Assembly (NCBI RefSeq): GCF_010671925.1
Contig: NZ_JAAHIH010000003.1
Location: forward strand, 1,240,001-1,304,000
DNA: 64,000 nucleotides
Source of the DNA: Moorena sp. SIOASIH
Lineage (GTDB): Bacteria; Cyanobacteriota; Cyanobacteriia; Cyanobacteriales; Coleofasciculaceae
Direction of reading: 5' to 3'
A model generated the notes under the pieces. That model was not told where the DNA came from, did no database searches, and saw only the letters and a list, made by a program, of their open reading frames with translations. A program made the position numbers and the translations under genes. Shown here one piece after another: positions 21,201-29,888 of the stretch (positions are counted from its first letter, which is position 1; each line of letters begins with the position of its first letter).

Positions 21201-24200
21201 AGTTTGGTCAAATAATTGTATTTCGGCTTTCAGCAGTTTTTCCTCTGATGCTCCATCTTTCAATCCACGGGTATAACACCAAAGCGAACCATTCTCAGGG
21301 CGCTGATAAAAAGTAAACTTCTCTATACTGAAGGGCACAAAAGTTTCATTTTGGTCATCCGACAGACTGAGGTTAAGTGCAGCCACTGACTGAAAGCATG
21401 AGTCAATTAAGGCCGGATGTATTTGATACTTAAGCGCATCTAACACTGTCTCAGGGACTTTCATTTGACACAGAATTTCTCCCTCTCCTAACCATACTTG
21501 GTCTATCCATCTAAAACTCTCCCGTAATTGAACTTGTCTATCCCATATATTCTGGTAAATTTCTGTACTTTCAATTTTTTTAGTACAACGAGATTGAATT
21601 TCTTCGATGGTTTCTAGAGACTGCTGCGTTTGCGAAGCATGACCTAGGAATCGCTCAACATTGGTAGGATAAATCTTTCCTGTAGCATGGACAGCCCAAG
21701 AATTACTCTCAGAGCTATCAAAACTAATTACTTGAAATGAATATGAGCTATCCTGTGGAGTTAAAGCTACCTGAACGTTCCGTACCCCCTGTTCTGGTAT
21801 TGCTAAGGCTTGGGGAAACAGAATGTCCTCCAGTTGACATCCGGTTGTAGAAAATGTTAGAGAGGCGCTTGCTAACAATAGAGAAATGTGACTTGCACCA
21901 GGCACTACAACTTTTTCATATATACGGTGGTCTGCTAAAAATGGTAGGGCGTCGGTGCTAAACTCAGATTCAAAAAAGATATCTTTTGATAAAGGAGATT
22001 GAAACTTGCGATTAATCAGAGGATGAAGTTTTGTTGTAGAGATACCTTGAGTATTAGCTGTTTCAATCCAATACTTTTCCCGCTGAAATGGATAAGTTGG
22101 CAAGATTACTTTCTGATTAGTATAATCTCGGTCAAACCCTGACCAATCTACTTGGGATCCTTTTACATACAACTGTCCTAAACTTGAGAGCATTTGTTGC
22201 CATTCTTCTACTCCTGGACGTAAAGATGGTAACCATACTCCCACATCTTCTGGTAAACATTGACGTCCCATCCCCAGTAATATTGCTTTTGGTCCCACTT
22301 CCAAGAATACCTTATAACCTTCCTCATCCAGAGTTTTCATACTCTGGGCAAACTTCACTGGTTGTCGGACATGATTTACCCAATATTTAGCGGTAGTCAT
22401 TTCTGAACTCACCTTTTGACCAGTAACATTAGAAATAACTGGTATCCTAGACTGACTATATGTGACTTCCTGAGCTACTGCTTCAAACTCTGCCAACATT
22501 GGCTCCATTAACGGGGAATGAAAAGCATGGGACACCTGTAAATGTTTGGTCTTAACTCCCTTTGCTTCTAACTTACTGCAAATGGTTGCGATCGCTTCAC
22601 TTTCACCAGAAATCACGATACTTTCTGGTCCATTAATCGCTGCTATTGTCACTTGCGAACTATAATCTCCTATGGCTTCTCTGACTTGAGATTCTGATGC
22701 TAACAAAGACACCATTTCACCACCAGAGGGTAACTGTTGCATCAACCTGCCCCGCATGGCGATTAATTTCAGACCGTCCTCCAGACTAAAAACCTCTGCC
22801 ACACAAGCTGCTACATATTCTCCCACACTATGACCCATCACCACATTGGGTTTAATCCCCCAAGATTCCCATAACTTAGCTAGGGCGTATTCTATAGCAA
22901 ACAAAGCAGGTTGGGTATAAGCTGTTTGGTCTAGCAAAGAAGAACTTGACTTTTGTGCATCTTTAGGGTATATAGCTTCTAATAGAGGTACTTCTAGATA
23001 GGGTTGTAAAATTTGGTCGCATCGATCTAAAGCTTGACGGAAAGTCGGTGCTTGTTCATACAGTTGCCTTCCCATATTCACATACTGGGAACCTTGACCT
23101 GTGAATAGGAAAGCTATTTTCGGACTTTGGCTGCAGCCATCTGGTTGTCCAGAAAATAGTCCAACTACTTCTTTCTTAGTTTTCCAGTCAAGCAGTTTTT
23201 CTATTAATTCCTTTTGCTCAGAAGCAATAACCCCTAGTCGATGATTAAAATGTCCTCTGCCTGTATTAGCTGTATAACATACATCTGCTAGTGCCAAATC
23301 TGGAGAAATTTCTAAATTATTTTGATAAATACTGACTAAATCTTCTAAAGCTTTTTCTGTTTTTGCCGACAGAGCTAATATATGAATCGGACGTTCAGCA
23401 ATATCCTGAATTCTGAATTCTGAATTCTGAATTCTGAATTCTGCAGGAGCTTCTTCTAAAACAATATGAGCATTGGTGCCACTAATAGCAAAAGAGCTTA
23501 CTCCTGCTACTCTTTTCCCGCCTGATGACAGCCAAGGTGTGAGTTGAGTAGGTACTTTTAAAGGTATATTCTCCCAATCAATATAGGGGTTAGGATTAGC
23601 AAAATGCAGATGAGGGGCTATTTTTTGATGTTGCAGTTGTAAAACCACCTTAATAACACCTGCAATTCCTGCTGCTGCTTCTAGATGACCAATATTAGTT
23701 TTAACTGAAGCGATATGCAATGGATTTTCCCGATCGCGTCCCTGCTCAAACACGCTAGCTAAAGCTCTCACTTCCATAGGATCTCCGAGGGAAGTTCCAG
23801 TACCATGAGCTTCCACATAACTCACTCGATCGGGTTCTACTTTTGCTGCTTTGAGAGCTTGCTGAATAAGTTTTTCCTGAGCTAGTTTATTAGGTACTGT
23901 CAGTCCGCTACTCGGCCCATCATGATTAACAGCGGAACCACGAATTACTGCCTGGATATTGTCCCCATTTTTGACCGCATCCGACAAACGCTTAAGTACC
24001 ACAATGCCACATCCCTCTCCCCTACCATAACCATCAGCAGCAGCATCAAAAGTTTTACACTTGCCATCAGGTGATAGAGCCTTTAATTTTGATAGTGCAG
24101 TTGTCACTTGAGGAGAGAGAATTAGTTGGACTCCCCCAGCTAAAGCTAGATTAGACTCACCCTGACGCAGACTCTGACAAGCTTCATGTATAGCTACCAG

Positions 24201-24830
24201 AGATGATGAACAAGCTGTATCTATTGCTATTGATGGGCCTTGCAATCCTAAAAAGTAAGATAACCTACCTGCTGCAAAACAGAACCCATTTCCTGTAGCA
24301 TCATAAGGGCTAATATTTTCGACTTGGCTCAAACCCAAATTAGCATAATCATTTTGACCGATACCCAGAAACACTCCTGTCTGAGTGTTTTTTAATTGCT
24401 GGGGATTAATACCAGCTCTTTCTAAAGCTTCCCAAGTTACTTCCAAAATAAAACGTTGCTGTGGGTCAAGGCTATGGGCTTCTCGGCCAGAGATACCAAA
24501 AAATTGCGGATCGAACCGATCTACCTGATCAACTAATGCTGCGTGCCGGATATACATTTTCCCTGGAGTATCAGGGTTGGGGTCGTAGTAAGAATCTATA
24601 TCCCAACGTTCTAGTGGAATCTCTCTAACAGAGTCTTTACCATTAGATAACAATTCCCAGAAACTTTCTGGTGTGTTGGCATTTCCAGGAAATCGACAGC
24701 CTATGCCAATGATGGCGATCGCTTCACTTCTTGAACGCTCCATCATTTCCAATTTAGTTTCTGCTTGCTTTAGCGCCAGAAACATCTGTTTGGATAATGA
24801 TAGTTGCTCTTTGTTGGTAGTCGGTTCCAT
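18267..24830 (-). CDS. Type I PKS module KS-AT-DH-ER-KR-ACP (fully reducing), branch-point donor
   Basis: Extends the chain by one malonate and reduces it fully. A short N-terminal helix (about 1-33) precedes the KS (active Cys in DTACSSSLVAIH, about 204). The AT has GHSVGEYVAA (about 670) and HAFHSP (about 766), the malonyl-CoA signature. The DH region (about 930-1230) has LADHRIYEKVVVPGA, where Glu stands in for the Gly of the usual HxxxGxxxxP, with HPALIDSCF as second motif. ER has LIHAAAGGVGQAA (about 1625), KR has YLITGGLGALGL (about 1820), and the ACP has GLDSLMAVEL (about 2120). The tail EPDNVKDTNWIEVEL is acidic and probably docks with TubC-type domains. Two downstream NRPSs share such a domain, making this the likely branch point. 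The stop overlaps the Tyr NRPS start by four bases. Confidence 0.93.
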   Translation of the reverse strand: MEPTTNKEQLSLSKQMFLALKQAETKLEMMERSRSEAIAIIGIGCRFPGNANTPESFWELLSNGKDSVREIPLERWDIDSYYDPNPDTPGKMYIRHAALVDQVDRFDPQFFGISGREAHSLDPQQRFILEVTWEALERAGINPQQLKNTQTGVFLGIGQNDYANLGLSQVENISPYDATGNGFCFAAGRLSYFLGLQGPSIAIDTACSSSLVAIHEACQSLRQGESNLALAGGVQLILSPQVTTALSKLKALSPDGKCKTFDAAADGYGRGEGCGIVVLKRLSDAVKNGDNIQAVIRGSAVNHDGPSSGLTVPNKLAQEKLIQQALKAAKVEPDRVSYVEAHGTGTSLGDPMEVRALASVFEQGRDRENPLHIASVKTNIGHLEAAAGIAGVIKVVLQLQHQKIAPHLHFANPNPYIDWENIPLKVPTQLTPWLSSGGKRVAGVSSFAISGTNAHIVLEEAPAEFRIQNSEFRIQDIAERPIHILALSAKTEKALEDLVSIYQNNLEISPDLALADVCYTANTGRGHFNHRLGVIASEQKELIEKLLDWKTKKEVVGLFSGQPDGCSQSPKIAFLFTGQGSQYVNMGRQLYEQAPTFRQALDRCDQILQPYLEVPLLEAIYPKDAQKSSSSLLDQTAYTQPALFAIEYALAKLWESWGIKPNVVMGHSVGEYVAACVAEVFSLEDGLKLIAMRGRLMQQLPSGGEMVSLLASESQVREAIGDYSSQVTIAAINGPESIVISGESEAIATICSKLEAKGVKTKHLQVSHAFHSPLMEPMLAEFEAVAQEVTYSQSRIPVISNVTGQKVSSEMTTAKYWVNHVRQPVKFAQSMKTLDEEGYKVFLEVGPKAILLGMGRQCLPEDVGVWLPSLRPGVEEWQQMLSSLGQLYVKGSQVDWSGFDRDYTNQKVILPTYPFQREKYWIETANTQGISTTKLHPLINRKFQSPLSKDIFFESEFSTDALPFLADHRIYEKVVVPGASHISLLLASASLTFSTTGCQLEDILFPQALAIPEQGVRNVQVALTPQDSSYSFQVISFDSSESNSWAVHATGKIYPTNVERFLGHASQTQQSLETIEEIQSRCTKKIESTEIYQNIWDRQVQLRESFRWIDQVWLGEGEILCQMKVPETVLDALKYQIHPALIDSCFQSVAALNLSLSDDQNETFVPFSIEKFTFYQRPENGSLWCYTRGLKDGASEEKLLKAEIQLFDQTGKLVAQVNGFEGRKANPETLLKSLDSDLSDWFYEINWEAQPLTKTANENGSGKWLVFALTDELVDSVGKYLEERGQNYIWVSPGSEYQQLDAQHYQINPTVAEQFPKLLQDNSDIKGILHLWGIINEVEDLQTAQQLGCATALHLVQALVQAGLTNVTPMWLVTQGTQSILDEAEVVQPQQGTLWGLGRVISLEHPELRCGRIDLDPKTNVSEMLPSLVNEVFYKNNEDQIAIRQGVRYVARLVRQQKPKSSLEEKLGLENQPLELKLSEYGLIDNLKWQVMQRRPPQGNEVEIQVKAVGLNFRDVLNSLGLLKEYYAQVLGITDVAQLNLGLECVGVIASVGDNVSQWQVGDEVMALVHNGFSSFVTTPAELVMAKPKNLSFTEAATLPLTFATAYYGLQHLAKIQPGERVLIHAAAGGVGQAAVQIALQTGAEVFATASPPKWEFLKSMGIKHIMNSRTLEFADEIMSLTQGKGVDIVLNSLNGDFIDKSFAVLATQGRFVEIGKIGIWEQQQVMQKRPDADYFPFDIGERIQQQPGLIAKISEELNQQCQQGKLKALSYKVFPSTEIKAAFRYMQQGKHIGKVVVSMPETGDEQKSIKPEASYLITGGLGALGLEVAQWMVSEGAKYIVLTGRRSPNETAQKIIEELEAAGASVSVLLGDISTQESVIKILEGISASLPPLKGVIHAAGVLDDGVLQKMSWDRFTKVMAPKVSGTWYLHQLTQDLPLDFFVCFSSMASMLGNYGQGNYAAANGLMDAIAHYRRGQGLPGLSINWGAWATAGMAARLAREHQNRMQSSGVVAIEPESGMQALGSLLSGSQSQVGVFPVNWSEFFRQMPGLAKLPFLEAFTTKSVEQSQSGRILEQLNLASDREQEKLLTSYLQSKIAHIMGMTVSQIELEKSLIMMGLDSLMAVELRNQIQIELRVDIPATIFMEGITIIALANEIKQQLIIKTDKNKIIEPDNVKDTNWIEVEL
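23406..23443. repeat. CTGAATT heptamer repeat inside the KS-AT linker
   Basis: About 5.4 copies of CTGAATT inside the PKS gene. They encode a repetitive FRIQNSEFRIQ stretch just after the KS domain. Three heptamers make 21 bp, so the frame is kept. The stretch looks like inserted repeat DNA rather than conserved protein. Confidence 0.85.
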
Positions 24831-24897
24831 GAATTTTTAGCCTTGACGTATTTTGTTATTTGTTGATTGATTGCAATTTCCTGCTTGCAGCAATTTA

Positions 24898-27800
24898 TCA
24901 AAGCATACTCTTGATTTTTTCTAGTTGCTGAGCTGCTAGTGCTTCAAATTCTTCTTCTGAGATATTTTCGATAACTGGCAAAATATGATCATCTACGTCT
25001 ACCTCTTCTAACTCAGGTAAGTTGTTCTCCGAATCTGCTACTGATTGCCATCCCATGACTTCCTTCAATATATATTGGGATAGTGTTTCAATCGTGGGAT
25101 ATTCCATCGCTACTGTCCCGGGTAAGGCAATTCCTAGTTGAGCTTGTAGTCGATTCTTTAATTCCACTGTGGTCAGAGAGTCCATCCCCATTTCCATAAA
25201 GCCTAAATTCACTTCAGGTAATTGAGACGAATTAAAACCTAATACCTTAGCTACTTGCCCTCGAATGTGTTTCCTTAAAATTTCCTGACGTTCGCCTGGT
25301 GATGCCTTCTCTAATTTTTCTAAAATTTCTCGGTTTAGCTGCTGTTCATGTGTATCTGGTTGCTGTGATTGTTCCTGTTGTAATAGTTGCCGCAGTAATG
25401 AACTTTTATTTAAATTACTCCACTGTTGTGTCAATAATGACCACTGTACAGATATTACACCAACTTGTCCAGTTAGAGCTTGATTTCTTAACATTTCTTC
25501 TAAGGCATACATGCCTTGTTCTGGAGCAATAGTACTAATTCCCAGGTTATGAATTCGGTTTTGATGTTCAACTGCTAAACTAGCCGCCATTCCTCCATAA
25601 CTCCAGGCACTCCAGTTAATACTTAATCCAGATAATCCTCTGCCTCGACGATAGTGAGCCAAAGCATCCATAAAAGCATTGGCAGCAGCATAGTTTCCTT
25701 GACCTGGTGAACCGATTAAGGAAGCCATTGAGGAGAAGCAGACGAAGAAATCTAGTGGCAGATCTTGGGTGAATTGATGTAAATGCCAAGTTCCTCTTAC
25801 TTTTGGTGCCATTACCTTGGTAAAATGCTCCCAACTCATCTGTTGCAGGGTAGCGTCATCAAGCACTCCGGCTGCATGAATAACCCCCTTGAGTGTAGGT
25901 AAAGATATCTGAATTTCTTCAATAATTTGGGCTACGTCTTGTTCAACAGAGATATCCCCTAACAAAACCCTAACTTGAGCACCTGCCTGTTCTAGTTGTT
26001 CTGTGATTTCTTGTACTGTTTCTGATCGAGCACTACGCCCAGTTAACACAATATTTCTGGCTCCCTTTTCTACTAGCCATTGGGCTGTATGTAACCCTAA
26101 AGCTCCCAGTCCTCCAGTAATCAAGTAAGTAGCATCAGATGATAATGATAGTGGTTGCTCGGATGATTGAGGAGATTGCTGCACTAAACGAGCTACATAG
26201 GTTTGTTCTCCTCGTAAGGCTAGATGGTCTTCTTCTAGGTTATTTACTAGCAGTTGCAGTAGCTTTTCTACTTCGTCTTCTGGTGTTTGTGGATCTAAAT
26301 CTACTAATCCTCTCCAAAGTTGGGAATTTTCTAGAGATACTACTCTACCTAATCCCCACAAGGGCGAGGCAGCTACTGTTAGTTTCTCCGTGTTAGATAA
26401 TACTGACTGAGCGCCCCTGGTGACTAGCCATAGTTGAGGAACATTGGTAGTTTTGAGCACACTTTGTAATAGGTGCAAGACACTGCCACACCCCCACAGT
26501 TGAGTTTGCTCTAAGCTGTCAAGGGTTAAATCTTCTGTAGCTGGAGCATCTAAACTCCACAAATGAATTACCTTTGATAAGGACAGTTGACTGGTTTCTA
26601 GAATGAATTTTTGGAGTTGTTCAAATTCTTCAGGAGCAGAGGGATTGAGTTGATATCTTCCTGCTGCTAGTTGTTGATAGTTGTCTGCTCGATGAACTAG
26701 GCTGCATTCATGTCCTTGCTCTTGCAATTTTTGGGCTAATTTTTCCGCGACCCCCGTATTATCCGCAAAAATCAACCAATGACTCGGTTTGATGCTTGTT
26801 TGGGACTGAGTCTGAGGCAAAGGTTGCCACTGTAGTTGATAGAACCAATCTTTAATCGTTGCTGCTGCTAATTGTTGCTGATGTTGTTTAGCTAGTACTT
26901 CTAATATTTCGGGTAAAAGTTTAAGCTGCTCTGGTGAAAACTTGGCTGCTTGTTCCAGTTGTTGCGCTAGGGTTGCCGTTTCTCCTTGACTTAGCAGGTT
27001 AACGATCGCGGTATTACTATTTTCTGATGTCCAAGAACTATGCTGGTGATTTCCGTTTACTTTGGTTTCTACCCAATACCGTTCTCCCTGGAAGGGATAT
27101 GTCGGTAATGCTACCTTCTGACGAGCATAATCTTTGTCAAATCCTAGCCAATCTATTTTGACTCCCTGTACATATAACTGTCCTAAACTAGAGAGCATCT
27201 GCTGCCATTCATCTACTCCTGGACGCAATGAGGGTAACCAGACACCGACTTCTTCTAGTAAACATTGACGCCCCATTCCTAGCAATACTGGTTTGGGTCC
27301 GATTTCCAGGAATAACTCATATCCTTGTTGATGCAGAGTCGTCATGCTTTGGGCAAACCGCACTGGTTGGCGCACATGATTTACCCAATATTTGGCAGAA
27401 GTAATCTCCTCTCCCACCAGTTTGCCAGTAACATTTGATATCAGTAGTATCCTAGGCTGATGGTAGGTAATTTGATTAGCTACTGCTTCAAATTCTGCCA
27501 ACATTGGTTCCATCAGAGGGGAATGGAAGGCATGGGATACTTGTAGTTGTTTGGTCTTGATGCCAAGGGATTCCAGGTTAGTTGCGATCGCTCTTACTGC
27601 TTCACTATCACCAGAAATTACGATACTTTGGGGTCCGTTGATGGCTGCTATGGCTACTTTGTCTCCTAGGGACATCCCATTCAATGTCTCTAGGACTTTT
27701 ACTTCTGGAGCCATGACTGAAACCATCTCACCACCAGCAGGTAATTTCTGCATCAACCTTCCCCTAGCGGCAATGAGTTTCAAGGCATCTTCTAAACTAA

Positions 27801-29877
27801 ATACTCCTGCTACTGTTGCTGCTACATATTCTCCTACACTGTGACCCATAACTGCATTTGGTTTAATCCCCCAGGATTGCCAGAGTTGACATAGAGCATA
27901 CTCTATAGCAAATAGCACCGGTTGGGTATAGGCTGTTTGGTTCAGCAGGGAGGAATCTGATGAGTCGTCTGCTGGATAGAGAATTTCTCGTAATGACTTG
28001 TCCCGGAAGGTTTCTACAGTCTTGAGAATATCGTCACATTGGTTAATTGCTTCACGGAAAGTTGCTGCTTGTTGATACAACTGCCTTCCCATGTTGACAT
28101 ATTGGGAACCTTGACCAGTGAATAACAAGGCTATTTTTGGTGCTGTAGTGTTGTTTGGCAGTTTTCCAGAAAAGATTCCAGCTACTTCCTCTCCTTCTTG
28201 GTGCTCTCGGAGTTTTTCAACTAATTCTTGTTGGTTCTGTGCGATAACTGCTAATCTGTGGTTGAAATGAGCGCGTCCTGTGTTGGCGGTATAGCAGATA
28301 TCTCCTACCCCTAATTCTGGATGAGTTGGGAGATAATTTTGATAACTACTGACCAACTCATCAAAAGCTGTTTCGGTTTTAGCTGACAGTGTCAGCAGAT
28401 GAACTGAACGTTCTAAATAATCTTCACTGTTGCCTTTTCTGTAATCTTCACTGTTGCCTGTTGCCTGTTGCCTGTTGCCTTCTATTGGTGCTTCTTCTAA
28501 GATTACATGAGCATTAGTTCCACTAAAACCAAAGGAACTCACTCCCGCGATGCGACTTTTCTCGTTAGTTTGCCAAGGGGTGAGCTGAGTCGAGACCTTT
28601 ACTGGTAATTGAGACCAATTAATATAAGGATTAGGTTGGTTAAAATGTAGTGATGGTGCTATTTGTTGATGTTGCAGTTGCAGGACTAACTTGAGCAAAC
28701 CTGCTATTCCTGCCGCTCCTTCGGTGTGACCAATGTTCGTCTTAACCGAACCAATGATTAATGGCTGTTCAACAGAGTGGGTTTTGCCAAATACCGTTCC
28801 TATGGCTTCGACTTCAATGGGGTCCCCCAAAGCAGTTCCTGTACCATGAGCTTCAAGATAACTAACACTTGTTGGGTCTACTTCCCCATTTGCCAAAGCT
28901 TGACGGATGACTGATTGTTGAGAAGGTCCATTAGGAACCGTTAAACCACTAGTATCACCATCTTGATTGATGGCACTGCCCCGAATTACTGCCAGAATAT
29001 TGTCCTGGTCTGCTACTGCATCTGATAAACGTTTAAGTACAACAATACCACATCCTTCCCCACGGACAAAGCCATCAGCAGAAGTATCAAAAGTCTTGCA
29101 CCGACCATCAAAGGATAACATACGAGCCTTAGAAAAGTTGATGCTAAATTCCTGAGATAGCAATAGATTAACCCCTCCAGACAGGGCTAGGTTGCATTCT
29201 TGATTCCTTAAACTCGAACAGGCCAAATGGATACTTACTAATGAAGAGGAGCAAGCTGTGTCTACTGCCAAATTGGGTCCTATTAGTCCCAGAATATAGG
29301 AAATTCGCCCTGATGCTGTACTGTGGGCATTGCCTGTAGCTACATAGGCATCAAATTGTTCTGGACCTTGACTGAATATACGTTGGGTATAGTCGTTGCC
29401 ACAAATACCAATAAATACACCTGTTGGGCTTCCTTGGAGTTGTTGCGGATTTTTGCCTGAATTTTCTAGAGCTTCCCAACTGACTTCTAGGAGTAATCTC
29501 TGTTGAGGGTCTAGATGGATGGCTTCCTTGGGAGAAATACCAAAAAAATTGTTATCAAACTCCTGAAGTTTGTTGAGAAATCCTCCATAGCGAGTATATA
29601 TTTTACCAGGACTGTCTGGGTCTGGGTCGTAATAATCATCAAGATGCCATCGGTCTTGTGGTACTTCAGTGATCGCATCTACTCCGTTTTGTAAAATATC
29701 CCAGAAGGCTTCTGGAGTAGATGCACCTCCAGGAAAGCGACAACCCATACCAATGATCGCGATTGGTTCTGATTTGTCCTTACTTTTTAGTGCATCAAGT
29801 TCAGCTTCCAACTTAGCTATCTTGTCTGATGCCATTTTCATCAGTTTGGCATATTCTTGCACCTGAGTACTACTCAT
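24898..29877 (-). CDS. Type I PKS module KS-AT-KR-ACP
   Basis: Adds a malonate unit and leaves a beta-hydroxyl, since DH and ER are absent. An N-terminal coiled coil (residues 8-35, KMASDKIAKLEAELDAL) is a docking helix. KS Cys is in DTACSSSLVSIH (about 207). AT has GHSVGEY (about 678) and HAFHSPLMEP (about 783), indicating malonyl-CoA. KR has YLITGGLGALGL (about 1252) and HAAGVLDD; the LDD motif predicts a B-type (D-configured) hydroxyl. ACP has MEMGMDSLTTVEL (about 1560), followed by an acidic tail and a helix ending EKIKSML for docking to the next PKS. AGGAGG overlaps the stop of the upstream gene 11 bases away, so the start is well supported. The AT contains a 602-bp block nearly identical to the AT of the upstream PKS. 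Confidence 0.93.
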   Translation of the reverse strand: MSSTQVQEYAKLMKMASDKIAKLEAELDALKSKDKSEPIAIIGMGCRFPGGASTPEAFWDILQNGVDAITEVPQDRWHLDDYYDPDPDSPGKIYTRYGGFLNKLQEFDNNFFGISPKEAIHLDPQQRLLLEVSWEALENSGKNPQQLQGSPTGVFIGICGNDYTQRIFSQGPEQFDAYVATGNAHSTASGRISYILGLIGPNLAVDTACSSSLVSIHLACSSLRNQECNLALSGGVNLLLSQEFSINFSKARMLSFDGRCKTFDTSADGFVRGEGCGIVVLKRLSDAVADQDNILAVIRGSAINQDGDTSGLTVPNGPSQQSVIRQALANGEVDPTSVSYLEAHGTGTALGDPIEVEAIGTVFGKTHSVEQPLIIGSVKTNIGHTEGAAGIAGLLKLVLQLQHQQIAPSLHFNQPNPYINWSQLPVKVSTQLTPWQTNEKSRIAGVSSFGFSGTNAHVILEEAPIEGNRQQATGNSEDYRKGNSEDYLERSVHLLTLSAKTETAFDELVSSYQNYLPTHPELGVGDICYTANTGRAHFNHRLAVIAQNQQELVEKLREHQEGEEVAGIFSGKLPNNTTAPKIALLFTGQGSQYVNMGRQLYQQAATFREAINQCDDILKTVETFRDKSLREILYPADDSSDSSLLNQTAYTQPVLFAIEYALCQLWQSWGIKPNAVMGHSVGEYVAATVAGVFSLEDALKLIAARGRLMQKLPAGGEMVSVMAPEVKVLETLNGMSLGDKVAIAAINGPQSIVISGDSEAVRAIATNLESLGIKTKQLQVSHAFHSPLMEPMLAEFEAVANQITYHQPRILLISNVTGKLVGEEITSAKYWVNHVRQPVRFAQSMTTLHQQGYELFLEIGPKPVLLGMGRQCLLEEVGVWLPSLRPGVDEWQQMLSSLGQLYVQGVKIDWLGFDKDYARQKVALPTYPFQGERYWVETKVNGNHQHSSWTSENSNTAIVNLLSQGETATLAQQLEQAAKFSPEQLKLLPEILEVLAKQHQQQLAAATIKDWFYQLQWQPLPQTQSQTSIKPSHWLIFADNTGVAEKLAQKLQEQGHECSLVHRADNYQQLAAGRYQLNPSAPEEFEQLQKFILETSQLSLSKVIHLWSLDAPATEDLTLDSLEQTQLWGCGSVLHLLQSVLKTTNVPQLWLVTRGAQSVLSNTEKLTVAASPLWGLGRVVSLENSQLWRGLVDLDPQTPEDEVEKLLQLLVNNLEEDHLALRGEQTYVARLVQQSPQSSEQPLSLSSDATYLITGGLGALGLHTAQWLVEKGARNIVLTGRSARSETVQEITEQLEQAGAQVRVLLGDISVEQDVAQIIEEIQISLPTLKGVIHAAGVLDDATLQQMSWEHFTKVMAPKVRGTWHLHQFTQDLPLDFFVCFSSMASLIGSPGQGNYAAANAFMDALAHYRRGRGLSGLSINWSAWSYGGMAASLAVEHQNRIHNLGISTIAPEQGMYALEEMLRNQALTGQVGVISVQWSLLTQQWSNLNKSSLLRQLLQQEQSQQPDTHEQQLNREILEKLEKASPGERQEILRKHIRGQVAKVLGFNSSQLPEVNLGFMEMGMDSLTTVELKNRLQAQLGIALPGTVAMEYPTIETLSQYILKEVMGWQSVADSENNLPELEEVDVDDHILPVIENISEEEFEALAAQQLEKIKSML
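27494..28095. repeat. AT-domain block, copy 1 of a near-identical pair
   Basis: Identical to 35314-35915 (offset 7820) except for one base at 28048. It covers most of the AT domain, including the GHSVGEY active-site region. Similarity drops on both sides, as expected for recent gene conversion between neighbouring modules. Confidence 0.93.
28452..28480. repeat. TGTTGCC heptamer repeat in the KS-AT linker
   Basis: About four copies of a 7-bp unit, preceded by a duplicated TAATCTTCACTGTTGCC segment. It is translated as GNRQQATGNSEDY-like repeats between KS and AT. Confidence 0.85.
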
Positions 29878-29888
29878 TGAAATACCTC

